Assembly: GCA_028683435.1 (NCBI GenBank)
Contig: JAQUIG010000014.1
Location: forward strand, 1 to 53,147
Source: Desulfuromonadaceae bacterium
Lineage (GTDB): Bacteria > Desulfobacterota > Desulfuromonadia > Geobacterales > Pseudopelobacteraceae
DNA length: 53,147 nt
Reading direction: 5' to 3'
Within the stretch, counting starts at the first letter, position 1; each line of letters opens with the position of its first letter. The position numbers and the translations under genes are program-made. Positions 46,762 through 53,147 of the stretch are shown here, piece after piece. A model generated the notes under the pieces. That model searched no databases. It had not been told where the DNA came from and saw nothing but the letters and a program-made list of their open reading frames with translations.

Positions 46762-49700
46762 CTACGGCCACAACGGGCATTCCACCCCAAGACATTCCTT
46801 GTTGCGTGCCATCTGGCTGCAGGCAAACGGTTCAACCCCGGACAAATCCAGCGCAAACAGATCGCGTGCAAGCCGTATCCCGCTCCTCAGGGCTATCCAG
46901 CAATCCCGCTGGCAGCAGCGGGCGGCTTTATGCCCGGCAATCTCCGCCAACACTTGTTGGACAACGTTCTGCACGGTCTGCCGGGCTGCCGCCGTAAGCG
47001 GCGTCGCCTCCAGCAGTACGCTGAAGGTTATGCCAACTCCTGTCGCTGCGCCACAAATACCCATGAAACCGCAACTGCCGCCGCTGACCTCACCGCCACG
47101 GTGAATGGCGGCGTGCAGCATCTTCCCGGTAACCGGTTGCCCGGCGTTACGCAGGCAGGCCAGCAGTACCCCCGGCACCAAGGCATGGTATTGTGGACCA
47201 TGCAGCGGAATGTAAGGGTGCCTCCGGATCTCCTGAAAAAGGGTGATCGGGTCAGTTTCAGCCGTTGCTCCGCAGAGATGTTCGATCAGCTCCAGGGTAT
47301 CGCCGGTGTGGCAGCTGTCGCAGACAAAGTGCCCCTGCAGGCAGCAGGCATTGGCCGGCAGGATTTTGCCGCAGAAGTGGCAGGCGGTTTCCTGCTCGGT
47401 AGCGTGGTACACCAACGCCGCGCCGCAGACGAGACAGCCTTCATCATGGAGTGTTTTCGGCGATGAAAGCGGCACTCCTTGGGGCTCGGGGGGGATGCCA
47501 CAGTTGGCGCTGGCAGCAATGGCTACGTTCGTGACAAAGCCTTGGCTGTCAAGCTGCCAGAGCTGTTCGGCCAACAGGTCGGCATCCCTTTGCGTAACCA
47601 TGACGCTTTGCCCGGGGCGCAGCCACTGTCCGCCGGGGGTTAGCAGCCCTTTGGCCGGGCCGGGGTAAAAAACCCTGATCTTCTCAGGGAGGAGGAGTTC
47701 CGGTTTGTTGACGGCAAAGGTCAGGGAGAAGAAGGGATGGCCGTTCACTATCCTGTAAGGGAGCCGTTTCAGTATCCTGAAACCGGTAAAGCCGCTCTCC
47801 TCCAGCATCCCCAACAGATCTTTCTGGGTCATGGCGCCGCTGATGCACTCACCTCGCAGCGTTTCGTCATTCAGGATGGCTGCATCCGGCTCGGTTTCGC
47901 AGACGACATCAGCCGCTACCAGACGCCCGCCGGGGGCCAATACCCGCAGGATCTCGGCGAAGGTGAGGCGTTTGTCGCTTGACAGGTTCAGTACGCAGTT
48001 GGAAACTATCAGGTCTGCATCGTTATCGGGCAGCGGCAGCTCTTCCAGATAACCTTTCTGGAAGCAAAGGTTGTCGTATCCCAATGACTGGCTGACCTCC
48101 CGCGCCCCCTTGCGGGCCAGATCCAGCATCGGCTCCAGCATGTCTATGCCGGTGACGATCCCCTGAGCCCCAACCATCCGGGCCGCGATAAAACATTCCA
48201 CGCCGCTGCCGCACCCAAGGTCTACCACCCGTTCACCCGGCATTATCCCCGCATCCATCACCGGGCTGCCGCAGCCATAACCACGGAAACGGTACGCTGC
48301 CGGAATATGTTCGATCAGGTCACCATCATAGTGAACAGGGTTCAGGATTTCGCTCCGTTTGTCTCCGGCGGCAGTGGCATAATAGGCACCTACTTCATCC
48401 CGGCTGTCGGTTGATCCGTCCAGCGACAGCAGACAGTTGGTGTGGCAGATGGATACCGGGCCGTGGCTGCCACAGCTGACCAGCAGCTCACCCATCTTTA
48501 ACCGTACGGCAGGCCCGGACGGTTCAGGAAGACGGGCAGCCGCCTGTGCAATCAGCTGTAGCGCCAGCTGCTCAATCAACGGCTGATAGGGGTCGTGTCC
48601 GATGAAGGTGGCGCCGTGATGGTAGCTGTGATCAAGGTCGCCTCCTCCAAGCAGATAGCGCCAGGGATCGGCAAGGGTTGCAGTGCTGGTCTGGCGGATG
48701 AGGGACAATACCGGGCTCTCCTGCCACCCGGTGACCAGCCCGCACTCAAGCGGTGTGGCCAGCCGGTCAATCCCGACCGTGGCGGCAGAAGGATAGAGAC
48801 GGTTGTCCGGGCCGATGGCGGCCGCCTCCCACCCTGCGCTGGAGCCGTCATGCACCGTGCCGGGGGAAGAAAAAATCTGCCCTTTCAAACTCTCTACATT
48901 ATCGATGGTAATTCCCCGCACTTCGGCCCTCTGCATGGCCGCCAGCATCGGTTCAAGCAGTTGCAGCGGGGCTATGTGCTGGTCAGAGGTACCCCTGCCA
49001 CTGATGAAGTGCCACATCAGGTGGACCGCAGCGGCCCCCTGATCAGCGGCGTAATCCACCAGCCAGGTCAGATCCTCAGCATTCTCGCGGGTGACACAGC
49101 AGCTTAACGTAAACCGCCAGTTATTTTTTCTCAGCCATATCAGTTGCTGTTCCAATCTCTTAAAACTGCCAGTTCCTCGCACCTGGTCGTGATGTTCCTG
49201 CGTGCCATCAAGACTGATCTGCAGATGGACGCGCTTACGGGGCCATTCCGGTTGGAGGCGCGTTTCCAGCAAAAGTCCGTTTGTCAGGATAGCGATACGG
49301 CTCTCCGCTATGGCCAGGATATGGTCGATCAGCGGGATGAAGTCGGGATGAACCAGCGGCTCGCCACCTGTGAGGGCAAAGGTGCGGCACCCTTGTGCCG
49401 CCGCGTCATCGAGATGCTGCACGAGTTGTGTAAAAGATAATTCACGTCCGGCATCCGGGCCGGAACTGAACAGGCAATGGGAGCAGGCCAGATTACAGCG
49501 GTCGGTGATATGCAGCCAAAGCTCTCTCAGGGGTGGTGTGCCGGGAAGCAGGGCGTCACGCCCCGGATAGCTCTCTTCAGGTGGATCAGGGAGGCGTTGC
49601 AGGAAGCTGGCAATTTCAAAGGACGTATCGTCTCTGCCGGCTGTCAGCTTCTGCAACAGCCGGTCTCCGGCGGCGGTAGGTACAAACCAGGAAGGACGAT

Positions 49701-49767
49701 CAGGGCAGAGCCATACAGCGGTGTTAGCAGCGGACAGGCGGATCCATCGGGTTGGGTCAAAGCTCAT
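46762..49767 (-). CDS. Radical SAM - methyltransferase - DUF5714 fusion protein
   Basis: A 1001-residue cytosolic protein, read from ATG 49767 (MSFDPTRW); the longer open frame overlaps the upstream gene. Residues 10-60 look PqqD-like. Radical SAM core at about 80-300, with C91-x3-C95-x2-C98 in DRCNLACSHC and GGEP in TGGEPLVHP. A Cys-rich linker (CGSHGPVSICHTNC, about 432-445). SAM methyltransferase at about 490-690: VVDLGCGSGVECF, GIDMLEPML, SNCVLNL, with Cys499 (YGCGSP) and Cys641 (GECISG), matching two catalytic cysteines of arsenite methyltransferase ArsM; the third ArsM cysteine is not evident. DUF5714 at about 775-1001, with CLVCG, CHFCG, CDSCH, GGSCGFMGICGA and a CX8CX4C tail. The substrate is unknown. 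Operon with Fe-S, rhodanese and CoADR-RHD genes. Confidence 0.9.
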   Translation of the reverse strand: MSFDPTRWIRLSAANTAVWLCPDRPSWFVPTAAGDRLLQKLTAGRDDTSFEIASFLQRLPDPPEESYPGRDALLPGTPPLRELWLHITDRCNLACSHCLFSSGPDAGRELSFTQLVQHLDDAAAQGCRTFALTGGEPLVHPDFIPLIDHILAIAESRIAILTNGLLLETRLQPEWPRKRVHLQISLDGTQEHHDQVRGTGSFKRLEQQLIWLRKNNWRFTLSCCVTRENAEDLTWLVDYAADQGAAAVHLMWHFISGRGTSDQHIAPLQLLEPMLAAMQRAEVRGITIDNVESLKGQIFSSPGTVHDGSSAGWEAAAIGPDNRLYPSAATVGIDRLATPLECGLVTGWQESPVLSLIRQTSTATLADPWRYLLGGGDLDHSYHHGATFIGHDPYQPLIEQLALQLIAQAAARLPEPSGPAVRLKMGELLVSCGSHGPVSICHTNCLLSLDGSTDSRDEVGAYYATAAGDKRSEILNPVHYDGDLIEHIPAAYRFRGYGCGSPVMDAGIMPGERVVDLGCGSGVECFIAARMVGAQGIVTGIDMLEPMLDLARKGAREVSQSLGYDNLCFQKGYLEELPLPDNDADLIVSNCVLNLSSDKRLTFAEILRVLAPGGRLVAADVVCETEPDAAILNDETLRGECISGAMTQKDLLGMLEESGFTGFRILKRLPYRIVNGHPFFSLTFAVNKPELLLPEKIRVFYPGPAKGLLTPGGQWLRPGQSVMVTQRDADLLAEQLWQLDSQGFVTNVAIAASANCGIPPEPQGVPLSSPKTLHDEGCLVCGAALVYHATEQETACHFCGKILPANACCLQGHFVCDSCHTGDTLELIEHLCGATAETDPITLFQEIRRHPYIPLHGPQYHALVPGVLLACLRNAGQPVTGKMLHAAIHRGGEVSGGSCGFMGICGAATGVGITFSVLLEATPLTAAARQTVQNVVQQVLAEIAGHKAARCCQRDCWIALRSGIRLARDLFALDLSGVEPFACSQMARNKECLGVECPLWP

Positions 49768-49787
49768 GGGGGTAATATACCTGAAAT

Positions 49788-51491
49788 TCAGCGTGCTGTC
49801 GAGAGGGTGATGTCGCCGTACCAGGCGGTTGCCTCGGCGCCGGTGTTGTCGGTGTCGGTCATAATCGCCACGCCACCCGCCATTGGCGGCTCTTCTCCAA
49901 AGACGCGGCGGTAGTCGGCCAGGATGTCCCGTTCTTCGCTGACCCACTGGCCGACTTTCGATGATCCGGATTCTACCGCCAGCATTTTTGCGTTTCCGGT
50001 GTAGGCGTTGGCGATGAATTCACCTTTGGGCAGCTTGTTGGCCCAGATGTAGTTGAGGGCGCGCATCTGCCAGAAGAACCGGCCGGGGAAAATCACGTAG
50101 AGTCGCGCCGCGTAGTCATCCCCCTGTTGTGTGCTTTCATTGCCGTTCGCTACGGTGCCTGCAATCTTCCAGCTCCATTTCAGATAACGGTATACCGCCG
50201 GACTGAATTTAATTTTTTTTGTCAGGCCGGATGCCGCCCCCTTGGCATGGGATTTCAGCACGGCGTGGCCATTTTCATGGATAATCCGGTAGTCGGTAGA
50301 GCCTTTAAATCTCTTGATTTCCCATCCCCTTAACCCATCTGCCGTAAAATTGCTTACCGGCAGATCCTGCGCATTTGCTCCCTGCACCATCGCTGCCAGC
50401 AGGAAAATGGTGATCATCAGTGGGCGAAACCGAAGGAGCAGGCGGTTCATCCAGCGTCGAGGAGATGAGGGAGGCGTGGGTGGGACCGGCATGTTTCCCT
50501 GGCTGCCTATCAGATCAACAAGGTGTAACGCAGCTGTATGGGTGCCTAGGGTGTCAATACAGGCGGCACAGGAACTGATCGCCATGCGGCCGTCCGCTTC
50601 GGCTGCAATCTTCACGGCCTCACGCGTTACGCTGCCCGGCATGCATCCCTCGACCATACCTCCTTGACCACAGCAGCGGGTGGTGCGGCCATGCTCCGGC
50701 AACTCCTCGACCCGGTAACCGCATGAATGCACCATCTGCCGGACAGCCTGCTGCTGGGCATCATCAAAGCGGGCAGGGCAGGGATCGTGTACGGTGACGG
50801 TCGGCGCATCGGGGCTGGGAACAACGACCGGTTCCGCTTCGGCCAATATTTCATAGACACTGGTTGTCTCAAACTCCTCGCCGTACTCCCGCAGGATCTT
50901 GCTGCAGCCGGGGCAGGAGGTGAGGATGCGGGTGATTCCCCTTGCTTTCAGCCGGTCAGAGAGCTTATTGAAGATAGCTTCAAACCGCTCTGTCAGGCCA
51001 AGGTCGTGGGAAATCTTGCCGCAGCAGTCCAGAACCAGTCCGATGTTCGGGTCGATTGTGCGCAGCTTCTGCAGCAGGATAATCACGCCGTCCGGTCTGG
51101 TGCCGGGAAAGGAACAGCCGGGGAAGAAAACGGTAGTGCAGCCTTCAGGGATAGCGTCGCGACGGAACGGGGGGGAACCGCCAAGTTTTTCGTAGGTGAG
51201 CCAGGGGGAGTATGGCTTCAGGTCTATAACATGGCGTTTGGCCGCTTCCTGCCGCATGGCGCGGAACATGTCCGATGGTGACAGGAGTTCCGGGCAGACC
51301 GCATCACAGAGACCGCAGAGGGAACAGCGATACGCGACAAGCAGATTGTTATCTGTGTCACCCCGCCGTGCAACCGCCGCCGGCGTTCCTTCCACCTGCA
51401 AAAAAGAGCAGGGGCGTACGCATTCGCCGCACGATGTACACCGGGCGGCCATGTTGGGCATGATCGCCCGGATGGTGCTGGTTTCACTCAT
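49788..51491 (-). CDS. Fe-S/CCG oxidoreductase fused to a DUF3047 domain
   Basis: A 567-residue fusion. N-terminal part: two [4Fe-4S] motifs, CTSCGECVRPC (C18, 21, 24, 28) and CSLCGLCDAVCP (C56, 59, 62, 66), then two CCG domains (C126, CC156-157, C193/C196; C238, CC273-274, C308/C311), as in GlpC/HdrD-type electron-transfer subunits. A Pro-rich linker and a hydrophobic helix (about 353-374, ending QGANAQ) follow. The rest (about 375-567) is a DUF3047 domain (FTADGLRGWEIKRFKG, RYLKWSWK, GDDYAARLYVIFP). The hydrophobic helix looks like a complete signal peptide beginning at Met348, so the protein joins a cytosolic redox unit to a periplasmic domain. A fused ORF or an artefactual join are both possible. 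It lies 10 bases after the rhodanese gene. Confidence 0.88.
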   Translation of the reverse strand: MSETSTIRAIMPNMAARCTSCGECVRPCSFLQVEGTPAAVARRGDTDNNLLVAYRCSLCGLCDAVCPELLSPSDMFRAMRQEAAKRHVIDLKPYSPWLTYEKLGGSPPFRRDAIPEGCTTVFFPGCSFPGTRPDGVIILLQKLRTIDPNIGLVLDCCGKISHDLGLTERFEAIFNKLSDRLKARGITRILTSCPGCSKILREYGEEFETTSVYEILAEAEPVVVPSPDAPTVTVHDPCPARFDDAQQQAVRQMVHSCGYRVEELPEHGRTTRCCGQGGMVEGCMPGSVTREAVKIAAEADGRMAISSCAACIDTLGTHTAALHLVDLIGSQGNMPVPPTPPSSPRRWMNRLLLRFRPLMITIFLLAAMVQGANAQDLPVSNFTADGLRGWEIKRFKGSTDYRIIHENGHAVLKSHAKGAASGLTKKIKFSPAVYRYLKWSWKIAGTVANGNESTQQGDDYAARLYVIFPGRFFWQMRALNYIWANKLPKGEFIANAYTGNAKMLAVESGSSKVGQWVSEERDILADYRRVFGEEPPMAGGVAIMTDTDNTGAEATAWYGDITLSTAR

Positions 51492-51501
51492 AGAGTTTCG
51501 G

Positions 51502-51918
51502 CTATCGCCCTGTTACGAACAGTTCCTTGTAGGGCCACCCGGCGATGCCATCTTCCAGAATCTGCATGCGCTCTTCAGATACCCCTTTTGATTCAAGGTA
51601 ATTGTAGCTGTTTTTAGCGCCGGTTTTACCGCGTGGGCAGACTACCACCACCGGGGCCTTGGATGCCTTGATGGCGGTCAGCGCACTGTCAAGGCGGGCT
51701 TTCTCTTCATCCTTTGCGGCAGGGAAGGCGTTGGTCTCAATGGAGCCGGGGAGGTGCTGTTTTTCAAAATCGGCAGCAGGCTGGATATCGACCAGAATGA
51801 CGTCGCTCTTCTTGTCCAGCAGTTCCTTCAGCTCCTGCGGTTCGATGTAGTTTGCCGCCAGTGCAGCGGTTGCGGACAGCAGGGTCAGGGCCAGGGTCAT
51901 GGTTATTCTTTTCAACAT
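51502..51918 (-). CDS. Periplasmic single-domain rhodanese
   Basis: A 138-residue exported protein. ATG 51918 has AAGGAG nine bases upstream; the longer frame to 51984 overlaps the promoter. A signal peptide (about 1-21, ending TAALA) is followed by one rhodanese domain with active Cys94 in VVVCPRGKTGAKNSY. The loop CPRGKTG has the six-residue shape of sulfur-transferring rhodaneses. It is the first gene of the operon and should move sulfane sulfur, for example from thiosulfate or polysulfide, in the periplasm. Confidence 0.9.
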   Translation of the reverse strand: MLKRITMTLALTLLSATAALAANYIEPQELKELLDKKSDVILVDIQPAADFEKQHLPGSIETNAFPAAKDEEKARLDSALTAIKASKAPVVVVCPRGKTGAKNSYNYLESKGVSEERMQILEDGIAGWPYKELFVTGR

Positions 51919-51955
51919 GTTGTTTCTCCTTTTATATGCAAAAAATTGAATGTAT

Positions 51956-51993
51956 TTTATAGCAATTGATTGCTTGTCTGGCAAATAGATAAT
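51956..51993. promoter_or_regulatory. Overlapping divergent promoters with palindromic operator
   Basis: Minus promoter: TTGCCA (51979-51984), 17 bases, TATAAA (51956-51961), driving the rhodanese operon. Plus promoter: TTGATT (51966-51971), 16 bases, GATAAT (51988-51993), driving lysR. Between the minus hexamers lies AGCAATTGATTGCT (51961-51974), arms AGCAAT and ATTGCT around TG, a plausible LysR-type site. A regulator bound there would cover both promoters. Confidence 0.6.
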
Positions 51994-52040
51994 CTGGTAG
52001 AAATGCGTTGCATGCTATTGAAAAATACGATGGAGGCGCC

Positions 52041-52970
52041 ATGACGTTGAAACAGTTGCAGGTTTTTATGGCGATTGCCGATACCGGCAGTTTCTCAAAA
52101 GGTGGCGAGGCCGTCAGCCTCGCCCAGTCCACGGCAAGTCAGCATATTCATGCCCTTGAGGATGAGTTTGGGGCACGACTGTTTGACCGCTCTGCCAGTC
52201 GTGTCACCCTGACTGAAGCCGGTCGGTTGTTTTACGAACATGCTGCCCGGATCTGCGGCCAGTGTGGAGAGGCTATCACTGCGATCAAGCGCTTTCAGGG
52301 GCTTGAGCAGGCGACTCTGCGGGTTGGGGCAAGCACCATTCCGGCTGCCTGTCTGATTCCTGATCTGCTCGGCAGTTTCAGTGCCGCCCGTCCCGGGGTG
52401 CGGCTGGAGGTGCTGCAGGGGGATACCCGTGAGGTGATTCGCCTGCTGCAGGATGAAGCCGTTGAACTTGCCGTGGTGGGGGGGCGGTTTGATGCCGATA
52501 CGATCTGTTACGAAGAGGTGGGCGCCGAGCGGATCGTGCTGGTTGCACAGCCTGGAGTGTTCTCTGAAGCGGTGGTGGCCATTCAGCAATTGCAGGAAAT
52601 GCCGTTGTTGATGAGAGAACCGGGATCGGGTACCCGGCTGGCGGTGGATGGCGCATTACAAAAGGGTGGTCTTGACCTGCGCTGCCTGCGGGTGGTCGCC
52701 CAGCTTGGCAGCAGCGAGGCGCTCCGGCGCGCCGTGTTGAGTGGGGCAGGCTGCGCCTTTCTGTCGTCCATGGCGGTCGGAAGAGAATTGGCAGACGGCA
52801 CGCTTAAGACAGTGGATATTGCCGGTATAGAAATAAGCCGCAGCTTTTATCTCGCCTGGCGTCGGGGGAGGAGTTTCTCGCCGGCAGCAGAGGTGTTCAT
52901 GGAGGCGGTGCGGCTGCATCAAGGGCTCGTCGGACGGTCTGCGCCAATTCAGGCCGATCAAGCGGCTTGA
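52041..52970 (+). CDS. LysR-family transcriptional regulator
   Basis: A 309-residue regulator. ATG 52041 follows GGAGG by four bases; an earlier in-frame ATG at 52008 lies too near the promoter and lacks a site. Residues 1-60 form the LysR winged helix (LKQLQVFMAIADTGSFSKGGEAV, QSTASQHIHALEDEFGARLFDR). The effector domain (about 90-300) opens with LRVGASTIPAACLIPDLLGSF and has GDTREVIRLL and FYLAWR; this looks like the sulfur/selenium-type LysR branch, but the ligand is not readable. It diverges from the four-gene operon, sharing the promoter region, and is its likely regulator. Its 3' end overlaps the convergent response-regulator gene by 74 bases. Confidence 0.92.
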   Translation: MTLKQLQVFMAIADTGSFSKGGEAVSLAQSTASQHIHALEDEFGARLFDRSASRVTLTEAGRLFYEHAARICGQCGEAITAIKRFQGLEQATLRVGASTIPAACLIPDLLGSFSAARPGVRLEVLQGDTREVIRLLQDEAVELAVVGGRFDADTICYEEVGAERIVLVAQPGVFSEAVVAIQQLQEMPLLMREPGSGTRLAVDGALQKGGLDLRCLRVVAQLGSSEALRRAVLSGAGCAFLSSMAVGRELADGTLKTVDIAGIEISRSFYLAWRRGRSFSPAAEVFMEAVRLHQGLVGRSAPIQADQAA

Positions 52971-53147
52971 TGGCCACTTCAGTGATAAATTCTGCAATCT
53001 GTCCATTCTCATCAGTACCGTAGCTGGAGGTGGGGTCGAAGCCGGTACAGAGGATAATCGGCAGGTCAGGCCGTAAAGCCGCAATTTCTTCTGCCAGTTG
53101 AAGGCCGTTCAGGTTTGGCATGGCCTGATCAGTAATAACAAGGTCAA
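52897..53147 (-). CDS. Receiver domain, C-terminal part of a longer protein (truncated by window end)
   Basis: The frame is open to the window edge and stops at 52897. It shows the second half of a receiver domain: phospho-Asp in LVITDQAMPNLNGLQLAEE, CTGFDP, conserved Lys in VAIKPLDRPEL, then a short Ala/Pro tail. The sequence style matches receivers at the C-terminus of hybrid histidine kinases, but the rest lies beyond 53147. The last 74 bases overlap the end of lysR on the other strand. Confidence 0.8.
   Translation of the reverse strand, partial: DLVITDQAMPNLNGLQLAEEIAALRPDLPIILCTGFDPTSSYGTDENGQIAEFITEVAIKPLDRPELAQTVRRALDAAAPPP

Noticed and set aside
49768-49947. N-terminal extension of the radical SAM fusion frame
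   Set aside because: The extra 60 residues are Arg/His-rich, overlap the end of the DUF3047 gene in another frame, and do not resemble any domain; ATG 49767 is preferred.

Overview
The window looks like part of the chromosome of an anaerobic, metal-respiring deltaproteobacterium of the Geobacter group (Desulfuromonadia). This is inferred from four things: a secreted multiheme c-type cytochrome preceded by a GEMM-I riboswitch of the Geobacter cGAMP-sensing type, the density of PAS/GGDEF/HD-GYP/histidine kinase signalling proteins, RNase Y and RNase J in one genome, and GC-rich codon usage. I cannot name a species. No tRNA, rRNA, CRISPR array, insertion sequence or phage gene was seen.

Layout. 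1-6.1 kb: the end of a YgbA-like gene, a membrane PAS-PAS-GGDEF protein (minus strand), then a plus-strand pair made of an HTH-PAS-PAS-degenerate GGDEF protein and a PAS-GAF-PAS-GGDEF protein. 6.1-10 kb: a YkgJ-like metal-binding protein, a macro-domain protein and a three-gene HlyD/ABC export operon. 10-16 kb: two ABC-F ATPases (one is Uup), an aspartase/fumarase-family lyase, an NFU-type Fe-S scaffold and a DUF1653 protein. 16-20 kb: an MFS transporter, a glycine-zipper lipoprotein, an alpha/beta hydrolase and a secreted protein that shares a C-terminal module with the lipoprotein. 20-31 kb: a housekeeping block of smc, a DUF2007 protein, a Roadblock protein, ftsY, zapB-like, zapA, a probable structured RNA in the classical 6S RNA position, the 5-formyl-THF cyclo-ligase gene, rny, a YmdB-type phosphodiesterase and tyrS. 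31-37 kb: a signalling block of PAS histidine kinase, hybrid kinase, REC-HD-GYP and a cytosolic chemoreceptor. 37-42.3 kb (minus): plsC, two small membrane proteins and RNase J; and mog, an rRNA methyltransferase, a 56-residue membrane protein and a stand-alone release-factor domain. 42.5-45 kb: a cytochrome with ten predicted haems under a riboswitch. 45-53 kb: a divergent LysR regulator and a four-gene operon.

Most interesting parts. (1) The operon at 45.0-51.9 kb encodes a periplasmic rhodanese, an Fe-S/CCG oxidoreductase fused through a membrane segment to a DUF3047 domain, a 1001-residue fusion of radical SAM, ArsM-like methyltransferase and DUF5714, and a CoA-disulfide-reductase-rhodanese. 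LysR is transcribed divergently from overlapping promoters. This looks like an undescribed redox pathway for sulfur or a metalloid, but its substrate cannot be read from sequence. (2) The cytochrome leader has a GEMM-I aptamer with A at the ligand-discriminating position and a terminator that competes with it, so it is probably a cGAMP ON switch. The GGDEF proteins in the window carry the normal Asp and are predicted c-di-GMP enzymes, so the cGAMP synthase must lie elsewhere. (3) The HTH protein at 2.9 kb has lost the GGDEF active site but kept the RxxD inhibitory-site motif, which suggests a c-di-GMP-responsive transcription factor.

All calls come from reading the sequence and recalled family knowledge. 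No database search or folding program was run.
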